Origin: an uncultured Clostridia bacterium
Lineage (GTDB): Bacteria; Bacillota_A; Clostridia; Christensenellales; Aristaeellaceae
Assembly (NCBI GenBank): GCA_934645275.1
Contig: CAKUDW010000027.1
Span: forward strand, 1-13,774
Direction of reading: 5' to 3'
Length of the DNA stretch: 13,774 bases
Shown: piece after piece, positions 8,640 through 13,774 of the stretch
Layout: every line of letters starts with the position of its first letter
How positions within the stretch are numbered: position 1 is the first letter of the stretch
Notes under the pieces: generated by a model
The model's input: the letters and a program-made list of their open reading frames with translations, nothing else
What the model was told of the DNA's origin: nothing
The model's database searches: none
Position numbers and translations under genes: made by a program

Positions 8640-9722
8640 ATGGCGTATCCAAAGACGATGAAGGCGCTGGTGGCCTTCAGCAAGACCGATTACCGCTACA
8701 TAGAGGATTATCCCGTGCCGGAATGCGGCGCGGACGATATCCTGATTAAAACGGAGGGCTGCGGCATTTGCGCGGGCGATTTGAAGTGTCAGCATGGCGC
8801 GGACATGTTCTGGGGCAGCGACGATGGAACGCAGCCGTCGTGGGTGCAGCCGCCGTTCATTCCCGGGCATGAATTCCTGGGCCGCGTGGTGTTCGCAGGC
8901 GAAAATGTGAAGGGCTGGAAGGAAGGCGACCGCATCGCCGTAGATCAGATCGCACCTTGCGGCGAGTGCAGATTTTGCAAGAGCGGGCATTACTGGATGT
9001 GCCAGCCCCATAAGATATACGGTTTCTTCAATGATGTGTGCGGCGGCATGGCCGAATATGTGCGCATTCCCGCCAAGCACGCCGTGATACACGCCGTGCC
9101 CGAAGCATTGACGCTGGAACAGGCCATCTGCATCGAGCCCTACGCCTGCTCCAAGCATTGCGTGGATCGCGCGGATATTCATGCCGAGGATATCGTGGTG
9201 CTCTCCGGCGCGGGAACGCTGGGTCTGGGCATGGTTGCTTATGCCCGCACGCGCAATCCGAAAAAGTTGATTGTGCTGGACATGCTGGTTAATCGACTGG
9301 AAAAGGCGAAGGAATTTGGCGCGGACATCGTATGGAATCCCAGCAAGGTGAACGTAGTTGAGGAAATTATGAAGCTGACCGACGGCTATGGCTGCGATAC
9401 CTACATCGAGGCCACTGGCCATCCATCTTCCGTGACGCAGGGCATGCAGATGATCCGCAAGCTAGGCCGCTTTGTGGAGTTTTCGGTGTTCGGCGCACCC
9501 ACCACGCTGGATTGGTCGATCATAGGCGACCGCAAAGAGCTCGACGTGCTCGGTTCGCATTTGAGCCCCTATTGCTTCCCCTACGTGATTGAAAACATCG
9601 CAAACGGCACGCTGCCCACCGACGGCGTGGTTTCAAGCATCTTTGAACTGAAAGATTGGCAAAAGGCCTTCGAGTATGCCACCGGCAAGTATGGCGATTT
9701 CAAGGTAGCGTTCAAATTCTGA
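8640..9722 (+). CDS. Zinc-dependent polyol dehydrogenase, erythritol/L-threitol dehydrogenase-like
   Basis: A 360-residue medium-chain dehydrogenase/reductase expected to oxidise a secondary alcohol of a polyol to a ketose with NAD+. Likely catalytic zinc ligands are Cys41 (CGIC), His77-Glu78 (GHEF) and Glu166 (EPYAC). The structural zinc site is complete: Cys107, Cys110, Cys113 and Cys121. The nucleotide site has GAGTLG (190-195), and Asp214 at the end of the next strand favours NAD+ over NADP+. The segments MFWG, YGCDTYIEATGHPSSVTQG and FSVFGAPTTLDWSIIGDRKE match, from memory, enzymes annotated as erythritol/L-threitol dehydrogenase better than sorbitol or threonine dehydrogenases. AGGGAGGT at 8624-8631 precedes the ATG. 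As last gene of the operon it probably performs the first step on the imported substrate. The family is certain; the C4-polyol assignment is moderate. Confidence 0.85.
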   Translation: MAYPKTMKALVAFSKTDYRYIEDYPVPECGADDILIKTEGCGICAGDLKCQHGADMFWGSDDGTQPSWVQPPFIPGHEFLGRVVFAGENVKGWKEGDRIAVDQIAPCGECRFCKSGHYWMCQPHKIYGFFNDVCGGMAEYVRIPAKHAVIHAVPEALTLEQAICIEPYACSKHCVDRADIHAEDIVVLSGAGTLGLGMVAYARTRNPKKLIVLDMLVNRLEKAKEFGADIVWNPSKVNVVEEIMKLTDGYGCDTYIEATGHPSSVTQGMQMIRKLGRFVEFSVFGAPTTLDWSIIGDRKELDVLGSHLSPYCFPYVIENIANGTLPTDGVVSSIFELKDWQKAFEYATGKYGDFKVAFKF

Positions 9723-9742
9723 CGGGCAACTCATTGACTGAC

Positions 9743-9766
9743 GACGGCGGGTCTGCGCTCGCCGTC
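9743..9766 (+). repeat. Short hairpin upstream of the operon terminator
   Basis: GACGGCG (9743-9749) pairs perfectly with CGCCGTC (9760-9766) around a 10-base loop. No T-run follows. It lies between the dehydrogenase stop and the intrinsic terminator and could protect the 3' end of the transcript. Confidence 0.45.
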
Positions 9767-9799
9767 AGCCTGCCGGCAAAGCCGGTATGCGAGCCCGGT

Positions 9800-9839
9800 A
9801 AGTGTAAATCCGACGCAATGCGCGCCGGATTTACATTTT
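9800..9839 (+). terminator. Rho-independent terminator of the importer operon
   Basis: TGTAAATCCG (9803-9812) is perfectly complementary to CGGATTTACA (9826-9835), followed by TTTT at 9836-9839. The stem can extend outward with A-T and G-T pairs from 9800. It lies about 80 bases after the dehydrogenase stop on the + strand and marks the end of the operon. The reverse direction lacks a good T-run. Confidence 0.85.
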
Positions 9840-9936
9840 CAGGATTGAATAAGAACCGACAAAGCGCCCGGGGCGGAACTTCTGGCGGCACAGCCCATGG
9901 GCGTGGCTGGAGCCGCGCTTCTACTGCGGTGCTCTT
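9840..9936. other. Convergent intergenic stretch with small dyads
   Basis: No gene is seen here. The stretch holds the perfect palindrome GCCCATGGGC (9893-9902). It also holds an imperfect + strand hairpin, GAGCCGC (9910-9916) against GCGGTGCTC (9926-9934) with a two-base bulge, running into TTTT at 9935-9938, which overlaps the stop codon of the opposing gene. The latter may be a back-up terminator for + strand transcripts. No convincing terminator for the - strand gene was found. Confidence 0.4.
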
Positions 9937-11124
9937 TTAACGGGAATATGCGCCTTCCCACACGATTTTGCGGTAATTTTCGCGGTCGGTAGCGCCTTCG
10001 GTAGAAATGCATAGCAGGCGCGAGTCTGCGTTCAACCTGAGCTGCGCGCGTATCCCGGCAAGCTCCGGATTGTGTAGCGCTTCAACGGCAAAGCCAAAGG
10101 CGGATGCGCCGCTTTCACCGGAAATCACGCGGGGATCGCCGCCCAGCGGGTTGCCCAGAATGCGCATGCCGTTGGCCGCTACATAATCGGGCATGGATAC
10201 GTAGTTCTGTGCACTGCGTTCGAGCATTTTCCAGCCGATGCTGCACGGCTCGCCACAGGCCAAACCGGCCATGATGGTGCTCAGATCGCCGCCCACGCTG
10301 TGCAGCCTGCCGTCGCCCGCCGCAGCCGTCCGGAAGATGCAATCGGCGTTCGACGGTTCGACCACGGTGATCACGGGCGGCGCATCGGAATACAGATCCA
10401 TGAAAAAATCCGCCATCGCGCCGGCCATTGAACCCACGCCAGCCTGAAGAAAGACGTGTGTCGGGCGGATGTTTCCGAGCTGTGCTGCGATCTCGCAGCC
10501 TATGGTGGTATAGCCCTGCATGATGCGCGTGGGGATTTCAGTGTAGCCATCCCAGGCGGTATCCTGCACCATCACCCAGCCGTTCGCCCTCGCCTGCGCG
10601 CGGGCGAAACGCACGGTATCGTCGTAGTTCATATCGGTAATGCTGGCGTTTGCACCGAGCCCGCGAATGTTTTCCAATCGCTCGAGGGCGCTGCCCTTGG
10701 GCAGATAGACCACGCAGCCGCTGCCGAGCCGGTTGGCCGTCCAGGCTACGCCGCGGCCGTGATTGCCGTCCGTGGCCGTTACGAAGGTAATTTCGCGAAT
10801 GGCGGCGCGCAGTTCGGGCTGCGTCAGGGCGATAAAATCAACCGAAGGCAGCCCGAAACGCTCGGCCAGTATGCGGGCAATGCAGTAGCTGCCGCCCAAT
10901 ACCTTGAAAGCGTTCAGATCAAAGCGGCGACTTTCATCCTTGATGTGAATGGACGCCACGCCGAGCGCCTCTGCAAGGGCGCTGAGCGAGACCAGCGGCG
11001 TTTCGCAGTAGTTGGGCAGGCTGCGGTGGAAGGCCAGCGCAGCCCGGGCGGCTTCCAGGCCGAAGGGGTGTGCGGCATGGGGCTGCCGCGGCGGTTCCCG
11101 GTGAATCATTTGGATGCTGTTCAT
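9937..11124 (-). CDS. dpaL: Diaminopropionate ammonia-lyase
   Basis: A 395-residue fold-type II PLP enzyme that splits 2,3-diaminopropionate into pyruvate and two ammonia. Lys74 in LNAFKVLGGSY is the PLP lysine. Asp119 (ATDGNHGRG) and Asp188 (VQDTAWDGY) correspond to the catalytic aspartates described for the E. coli enzyme (Asp120, Asp189). QAGVGSMAGAM forms the glycine-rich phosphate loop, and a second conserved segment is SGESGASAFG. Length matches the family (about 400). The start is set by GGAGGT on the minus strand (11135-11140), about ten bases before the ATG. The gene is single, convergent with the polyol operon, and isolated from the upstream regulator by an intrinsic terminator. I found no convincing promoter in the 75 bases between that terminator and the start. 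The symbol rests on motif recognition. Confidence 0.9.
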   Translation of the reverse strand: MNSIQMIHREPPRQPHAAHPFGLEAARAALAFHRSLPNYCETPLVSLSALAEALGVASIHIKDESRRFDLNAFKVLGGSYCIARILAERFGLPSVDFIALTQPELRAAIREITFVTATDGNHGRGVAWTANRLGSGCVVYLPKGSALERLENIRGLGANASITDMNYDDTVRFARAQARANGWVMVQDTAWDGYTEIPTRIMQGYTTIGCEIAAQLGNIRPTHVFLQAGVGSMAGAMADFFMDLYSDAPPVITVVEPSNADCIFRTAAAGDGRLHSVGGDLSTIMAGLACGEPCSIGWKMLERSAQNYVSMPDYVAANGMRILGNPLGGDPRVISGESGASAFGFAVEALHNPELAGIRAQLRLNADSRLLCISTEGATDRENYRKIVWEGAYSR

Positions 11125-11198
11125 GTGCGTTTACCTCCGCAGGCGCTTGAATTCTAAACGGTATTTCGACGACACGTGCGAACTTACCTTCTGAGCGC

Positions 11199-11228
11199 GC
11201 AAAAAATGCCGCGAGCGGCATTTTTTGC
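11199..11228 (-). terminator. Strong intrinsic terminator of the MerR-type gene, symmetric in both directions
   Basis: GCAAAAAATGCCG (11199-11211) and CGGCATTTTTTGC (11216-11228) form a perfect 13-bp stem with a 4-base loop (CGAG). The A and T runs within the arms give a GC-rich core flanked by six T on either strand, so it should work in both directions. It lies 38 bases after the regulator stop and before the ammonia-lyase gene, so the lyase probably needs its own promoter or read-through. Confidence 0.85.
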
Positions 11229-11266
11229 CGGATTGGGAGAAAAACGGCACGTTCGCCCAGCTTTTC

Positions 11267-12019
11267 TCAGCGTGGGTTTATTGCCTGCGCCTTGCAGAAG
11301 TGTTCGATGGCGCGCGCGGCGAATTCAGCCGTGCCCGCGCCGCAGGCATCGTCAATGTTCTGCGTCATTTCACCGCCGCCGGCGTACATCGCACCTAGGC
11401 CGCGCAGGATCTCCGGCGTGCAGTTGTAGAAATTTGCGCTGATGAAATCGCGCAGCTTTTTTGCGAGCGCCTGCGCGCCCGCAGCGGCAGGATCAGCATC
11501 GCGAATCGCGCCGAATTCACGAAAGACGTCCATCAGGTCGCCCATCAGTTGCAGTTCTGCTGCCTTCGTGCGGCCGGCGGCTTTTTGTTCGTATTCCTGC
11601 CATGCCGCGCTGCTCCCCCAGCTTTCACGCGCCTTGCGGGCGTATTCGTCGATCTTGCGCGTGTCAAATGCCCCGAAATCTACCATAAACGGTTTCACTC
11701 CTATCAATTTTATTCCACGGATCAGGTCGATCAGATTGTCGATGTGCTCGCGCTGCAAAAGCAACAGCTGCAGCTGCTGCTCCAGTGCCCGCGTGCGGTC
11801 GAAATTCGGACTGTCCAGTATCGCCTTGATGTCTTTCAGCGGGAATTTCAGCTCACGAAATAGCAGTATCAACTGAAGGCGCGCCATGGCCGCGCCGTCA
11901 TAGAGCCGGTAGCCCGCCGCGCTAAGCTGTGTTGGCGGCAGCAGGCCGACGGCGTCGTAATAGTGCAGTGTGCGTATGCTCACGCCGCTGAGATTGCTGA
12001 CTTCCTTTACGGTAAACAT
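11267..12019 (-). CDS. MerR-family regulator with TipAS-type effector domain
   Basis: A 250-residue transcription regulator. Residues 1-70 are a MerR winged helix-turn-helix (FTVKEVSNLSGVSIRTLHYY, then GLLPP and the YRLYD wing). A coiled-coil dimerisation helix spans about 75-110. The C-terminal about 130-245 resembles the TipAS antibiotic-recognition domain (for example WQEYEQKAAGRTKAAEL and the segment FISANFYNCTPEILRGLG). Family members bind bulky hydrophobic drugs or peptides and distort a long-spacer promoter to switch it on. AAAGGAG on the minus strand lies about 13 bases before the ATG, a slightly long gap. Its own promoter (12053-12083) has the MerR-type 19-bp spacer and a dyad, so it very likely controls itself. 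A role on the downstream lyase gene is possible but a terminator intervenes. The ligand is unknown. Confidence 0.9.
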   Translation of the reverse strand: MFTVKEVSNLSGVSIRTLHYYDAVGLLPPTQLSAAGYRLYDGAAMARLQLILLFRELKFPLKDIKAILDSPNFDRTRALEQQLQLLLLQREHIDNLIDLIRGIKLIGVKPFMVDFGAFDTRKIDEYARKARESWGSSAAWQEYEQKAAGRTKAAELQLMGDLMDVFREFGAIRDADPAAAGAQALAKKLRDFISANFYNCTPEILRGLGAMYAGGGEMTQNIDDACGAGTAEFAARAIEHFCKAQAINPR

Positions 12020-12052
12020 GGGCAGAATATCGCTCCTTTCCGCGTGCCACCC

Positions 12053-12083
12053 AGTATAGGGGATGACGCTGCGTCAGAGTCAA
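12053..12083 (-). promoter_or_regulatory. MerR-type promoter with dyad operator, autoregulatory
   Basis: Read on the minus strand: TTGACT (12083-12078), a spacer of 19 bases, then TATACT (12058-12053). The spacer contains the perfect dyad TGACGC-A-GCGTCA (12064-12076), centred close to the spacer centre. A 19-bp spacer with a central dyad is the mark of promoters under-twisted by MerR proteins. The start site near 12046 gives a 27-base leader to the MerR-type gene. Confidence 0.8.
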
Positions 12084-12109
12084 GAGACACTGATTGTTAA
12101 ATATATATG

Positions 12110-12134
12110 AAAAGGCCGCCCGAAGCGAGCGGCC
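12110..12134 (-). terminator. Intrinsic terminator of the CsoR-like gene
   Basis: On the minus strand GGCCGCTCG (12134-12126) pairs with CGGGCGGCC (12122-12114) through nine positions including one G-U, with a 3-base loop CTT, followed by TTTTC. It lies 12 bases after the CsoR-like stop and directly upstream of the MerR-type promoter, which it insulates. Confidence 0.8.
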
Positions 12135-12146
12135 CGACGATGCGTG

Positions 12147-12530
12147 CTATTTCATATACTTATCGATGGCCTGACACAGGTCGTCGATGGCCTGTAGATC
12201 GCCTTCCTGAGCGGCGTCGATGATGCAATGCTTCAGATGGTCCTGCAGGATGATCTTGCCTGTGTTATCGATGGCGCTGCGCACCGCAGCGATCTGTACC
12301 AGCACTTCGCTGCAGTCGCGTCCCTCTTCCACCATGCGCTTCACGGACTGTAAATGTCCGATGGCGCGGGAAAGACGGTTGAGCACGGCGCGTGTATTTT
12401 CATGTACGTGGCCATGGCCCGCACCGTGACAGTGGGCGTGTTCGTGGTCATGCTCATGCTCGTGGGTATGCTCTATGCCGTGCGCATGCAGGTATTCGTG
12501 GTCGTGGCCGTGAATGAGCTCGTCGGTCAA
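12147..12530 (-). CDS. CsoR/RcnR-family metal-sensing repressor with His-rich N-terminal extension
   Basis: A 127-residue all-helical DUF156-type repressor expected to leave its operator when metal binds. The core (about 46-127) has Cys73, His98 and Cys102, with spacings of 25 and 4 that match the Cu(I)-binding Cys36/His61/Cys65 of M. tuberculosis CsoR. Residues 7-43 are an extra His-rich leader with 15 His, mostly alternating H-X-H. The start is the TTG at 12530. AAAGGAGTG (12545-12537, minus strand) sits 8 bases before it, whereas an upstream ATG at 12587 would add 19 residues and read across the promoter -10 and this ribosome site. The gene is divergent from a protein with nearly the same His-rich leader and from a CooT-like nickel protein, so nickel or cobalt is as likely as copper despite the CsoR-type ligands. 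Confidence 0.87.
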   Translation of the reverse strand: MTDELIHGHDHEYLHAHGIEHTHEHEHDHEHAHCHGAGHGHVHENTRAVLNRLSRAIGHLQSVKRMVEEGRDCSEVLVQIAAVRSAIDNTGKIILQDHLKHCIIDAAQEGDLQAIDDLCQAIDKYMK

Positions 12531-12536
12531 TGAAAT

Positions 12537-12545
12537 CACTCCTTT
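12537..12545 (-). promoter_or_regulatory. Ribosome binding site that fixes a TTG start
   Basis: AAAGGAGTG on the minus strand, with 8 bases between GGAG and the TTG at 12530. No ATG or GTG is similarly placed, so the CsoR-like protein most likely starts at this TTG. Confidence 0.75.
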
Positions 12546-12548
12546 ATG

Positions 12549-12582
12549 AATGTATTTTACGCCAAGGATACATTTTTTGCAA
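12549..12582 (-). promoter_or_regulatory. Promoter of the CsoR-like gene with overlapping inverted repeat
   Basis: On the minus strand TTGCAA (12582-12577), 17 bases, then TAAAAT (12559-12554). The inverted repeat AATGTAT (12549-12555) / ATACATT (12568-12574), with a 12-base gap, covers the -10 and most of the spacer. This is a possible operator for autoregulation. Confidence 0.6.
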
Positions 12583-12586
12583 GCCA

Positions 12587-12629
12587 AGGCGGGGGATATT
12601 TTGACAAACCGCTTTTTGCGATGTATAAT
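12587..12629 (+). promoter_or_regulatory. Perfect-consensus sigma-A promoter of the metal-protein operon
   Basis: TTGACA (12601-12606), exactly 17 bases, then TATAAT (12624-12629). A five-G tract in GGCGGGGGATA (12587-12597) lies just upstream of the -35, and the spacer contains CCGCTTTTTGCG-like symmetry. CsoR/RcnR proteins favour G/C-tract operators flanked by AT-rich arms, so this is a plausible target, though the operator itself is only suggested. A promoter this strong normally needs a repressor. Confidence 0.85.
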
Positions 12630-12674
12630 ATGCGCGTAAGCGGAGACACTTTAATAATTACGGGAGGATTTATT

Positions 12675-13034
12675 ATGAATCAGCATGACCATGAATATAT
12701 GCACGCCCATGGCATTGCGCACGACCATGACCACGAGCATGCGCATGAGCATACCCACGAGCATTCTCACGACCACAGCCACTGCGACCGCCCCGTGGAC
12801 TGTGACCACGATTGTGCCGGTTGCCAGAACGTTGATCCGCGCGAGGAACTGATCGCGCTGATGAAGTACATGGTCGGCCATAACGCCGCCCATGCCAACG
12901 AACTGGCCCAGTTGGCCGGAAAGCTCAACGAGATGGGCGAGAACACCGCCTACGAGCAGGTCATGCAGGCGGTATCTGATTTTGAAAAGGGCAATATGCG
13001 CCTCTCCACTGTGCTGGCGGCGCTGAATGCATGA
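12675..13034 (+). CDS. His-rich small protein with C-terminal helical domain, probable metal buffer
   Basis: A 119-residue protein. Residues 4-36 hold 15 His, in strict H-X-H alternation from 16 to 36, followed by Cys37, Cys43, His45, Cys47 and Cys50. From about 54 to 119 a predicted helical domain contains a His69-X3-His73 pair. No signal peptide or membrane segment is seen, so it is cytoplasmic. The first eleven residues of the leader (HDHEYMHAHGI) match those of the divergent CsoR-like repressor at 10 of 11 positions. GGGAGG (12662-12667) supports the ATG at 12675; the frame upstream carries no ribosome site. With the CooT-like gene next door, a nickel or cobalt storage or delivery role is inferred, as in other His-rich metallochaperones. 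I do not recognise a named family for the C-terminal part. Confidence 0.85.
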   Translation: MNQHDHEYMHAHGIAHDHDHEHAHEHTHEHSHDHSHCDRPVDCDHDCAGCQNVDPREELIALMKYMVGHNAAHANELAQLAGKLNEMGENTAYEQVMQAVSDFEKGNMRLSTVLAALNA

Positions 13035-13058
13035 ACGATTTGAAAAGAGGGATGAACC

Positions 13059-13250
13059 ATGTGCCTGTCTACCGTATATAAAAACGAGAAAAAGCCTGAA
13101 AATGAGGTTTTGAAAAACGTGATGCGCATTGAGTGCGGCGGCGGTAAGGTAACGCTGACGGACATCATGGGCCGCGAGGCCGTGGTGGAAGGCGAAGTGC
13201 TCAGCGCCGACCTGACTGGCGGTACCGTGGTGCTCAGAACGGCGAGCTGA
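13059..13250 (+). CDS. CooT-like nickel-binding protein
   Basis: A 63-residue protein starting MCLSTVYKN. Cys2 directly after Met is the hallmark of the CooT family, where it binds nickel in R. rubrum CooT, an accessory protein of carbon monoxide dehydrogenase maturation. The rest is short beta-strand-like sequence (MRIECGGGKVTLTDIMG, then VVEGEVLSADLTGGTVVL) and has the usual family length of 60-70. AGAGGG (13045-13050) precedes the ATG. It is 24 bases after the His-rich protein gene and shares its strong promoter. No CODH gene is in the window, so its client enzyme is unknown. The symbol is left blank because only the family, not orthology, can be judged. Confidence 0.82.
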   Translation: MCLSTVYKNEKKPENEVLKNVMRIECGGGKVTLTDIMGREAVVEGEVLSADLTGGTVVLRTAS

Positions 13251-13261
13251 TTCTGAACGTG

Positions 13262-13289
13262 CGGGCCGGGCAGTTATCCGCCCGGCCCG
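13262..13289 (+). repeat. GC-rich hairpin between cooT-like and the 76-residue gene
   Basis: CGGGCCGGGC (13262-13271) pairs perfectly with GCCCGGCCCG (13280-13289) around an 8-base loop. AAACTGC follows, with no T-run, so it is more likely an mRNA-stabilising or attenuating stem than a full terminator. A TATAAT at 13301-13306 has no good -35. Confidence 0.7.
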
Positions 13290-13323
13290 AAACTGCTGTC
13301 TATAATGAAACGGAGGATGCGGC

Positions 13324-13554
13324 ATGGCGCTATACGAAGTGGTGCGCGAAATTGGAAACAGCTGTTCGGGCAATCAGATGCGGGATGTGTTTTTTGACGA
13401 GATCGAAACGGATGATCCGGCAGCGGCCGTGCGCGAAATGCTCAGCGGCGATAAGAATGCGATTATCACCCTGCAGGCGCGCGACGATGGCAGCTGCACC
13501 GTGTACGCCGAATGTTCCGGCATGACGCAGCGCTTTCTTTTCACCAAAATTTGA
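13324..13554 (+). CDS. Unrecognised 76-residue protein
   Basis: A small acidic protein of unknown family. It begins MALYEVVREIGNSCSGNQMR and has three Cys (14, 57 and 63), with CTVYAEC near the C terminus. The predicted content is mixed alpha/beta, with no membrane segment or signal peptide. ACGGAGGATG at 13310-13319 supplies a clear ribosome site, and the downstream end is followed by a separate promoter. It sits at the end of the metal cluster, past a stable hairpin, and just before metF, so a role in either metal handling or one-carbon metabolism could be imagined; nothing in the sequence itself shows this. Confidence 0.75.
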   Translation: MALYEVVREIGNSCSGNQMRDVFFDEIETDDPAAAVREMLSGDKNAIITLQARDDGSCTVYAECSGMTQRFLFTKI

Positions 13555-13586
13555 CGAAAAAGAAGGCGGTTTTGCTTGCTGCGCGC

Positions 13587-13617
13587 TTGCACATCCGCGC
13601 CGTTTATGTTATCATAA
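13587..13617 (+). promoter_or_regulatory. Candidate promoter of metF
   Basis: TTGCAC (13587-13592), 17 bases, then TATCAT (13610-13615). The -10 lies inside the inverted repeat TTTATG-TTA-TCATAAA type dyad (arms TTTATG and CATAAA, 13603-13618 region). A leader of about 60 bases with a small stem AAGAAT/ATTCTT (13634-13648) precedes the metF ATG. No SAM or other known riboswitch pattern was recognised. Confidence 0.5.
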
Positions 13618-13684
13618 ATCGAATAGATATGACAAGAATTATATTCTTTGCATATACAAAACACCTGTGTGGGAGGTTATTAAA

Positions 13685-13774
13685 ATGACTGTACCGGAAA
13701 TTTTGGAAGAGCGTTCTGCATTTTCATTTGAAGTATTCCCGCCGAAGACGGACATCGGCATGGAAAAGCTTTGC
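13685..13774 (+). CDS. metF: Methylenetetrahydrofolate reductase, N-terminal fragment cut by the window end
   Basis: The first 30 codons are visible, containing FSFEVFPPKTDIGMEKL. The FEVFPPK motif is the signature of the first strand of the MTHFR TIM barrel, where the Glu lies at the flavin/folate site. The enzyme reduces 5,10-methylenetetrahydrofolate to 5-methyltetrahydrofolate for methionine synthesis or, in acetogens, the methyl branch of the Wood-Ljungdahl pathway. GGGAGG (13671-13676) lies 8 bases upstream of the ATG. The rest of the gene is outside the window, so its length and subunit type (with or without MetV) cannot be judged. Confidence 0.85.
   Translation, partial: MTVPEILEERSAFSFEVFPPKTDIGMEKLC

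Noticed and set aside
12675..12790. Tandem DNA repeat or CRISPR-like array in the His-rich region
   Set aside because: The repetition comes from alternating CAT/CAC codons with Asp/Glu/Ala in an open frame. There is no spaced unit repeat.
12651..13373. A 240-codon open frame on the - strand opposite the His-rich and CooT-like genes
   Set aside because: The apparent Val/Met-rich stretch is the antisense reading of the H-X-H codons; the + strand has the promoter, ribosome sites and recognisable MCLSTVY start.
13555..13684. SAM or other riboswitch upstream of metF
   Set aside because: The leader after the likely promoter is only about 60 bases and shows just a 6-bp stem. No conserved riboswitch core or terminator was recognised.

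Overview
The window looks like a chromosomal segment of a GC-rich Gram-positive anaerobe, most likely a member of the Clostridia (Bacillota). The grounds are strong AGGAGG-type ribosome binding sites, sigma-A-like promoters, a YesM-type sensor kinase beside a sugar-type ABC importer, and a CooT-like nickel protein followed by metF. The lineage is inferred from gene content, not from a marker gene.

Left block (1-9839, all + strand). A YesM-family sensor histidine kinase (103-1857) is followed, after a promoter region with a long perfect inverted repeat, by an apparent seven-gene operon: extracellular solute-binding protein (2109), two MalF/MalG-type permeases (3642, 4593), two different UgpC/MalK-type ATPases (5479, 6627), two small unrecognised membrane proteins (7761, 8314), and a zinc-dependent polyol dehydrogenase resembling erythritol/L-threitol dehydrogenases (8640). 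A clear intrinsic terminator lies at 9800-9839. The simplest reading is a regulated importer for a short polyol or related carbohydrate plus the first oxidation step. Both ATPases carry Glu where the Q-loop Gln is expected, and one has a changed signature motif. A GC-rich hairpin separates the binding-protein gene from the permeases.

Middle block (9937-12134, - strand). A diaminopropionate ammonia-lyase (PLP enzyme) lies downstream of a MerR/TipAS-type regulator, with a strong intrinsic terminator between them. The regulator gene has a MerR-type promoter with a 19-bp spacer and a perfect 13-bp dyad inside it, which suggests autoregulation.

Right block (12147-13774). This is a small metal-handling locus. 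A CsoR/RcnR-family repressor with a His-rich N-terminal extension (- strand, TTG start) is divergent from a His-rich small protein (+ strand). The two share nearly the same His-rich leader. The + strand continues with a CooT-like nickel-binding protein and an unrecognised 76-residue protein, then a separate promoter and the first 30 codons of metF. The divergent intergenic region holds a perfect-consensus sigma-A promoter on the + strand and a good promoter with an overlapping inverted repeat on the - strand.

No tRNA, rRNA, CRISPR array, insertion sequence or phage gene was seen. No stretch over 300 bases lacks a gene.
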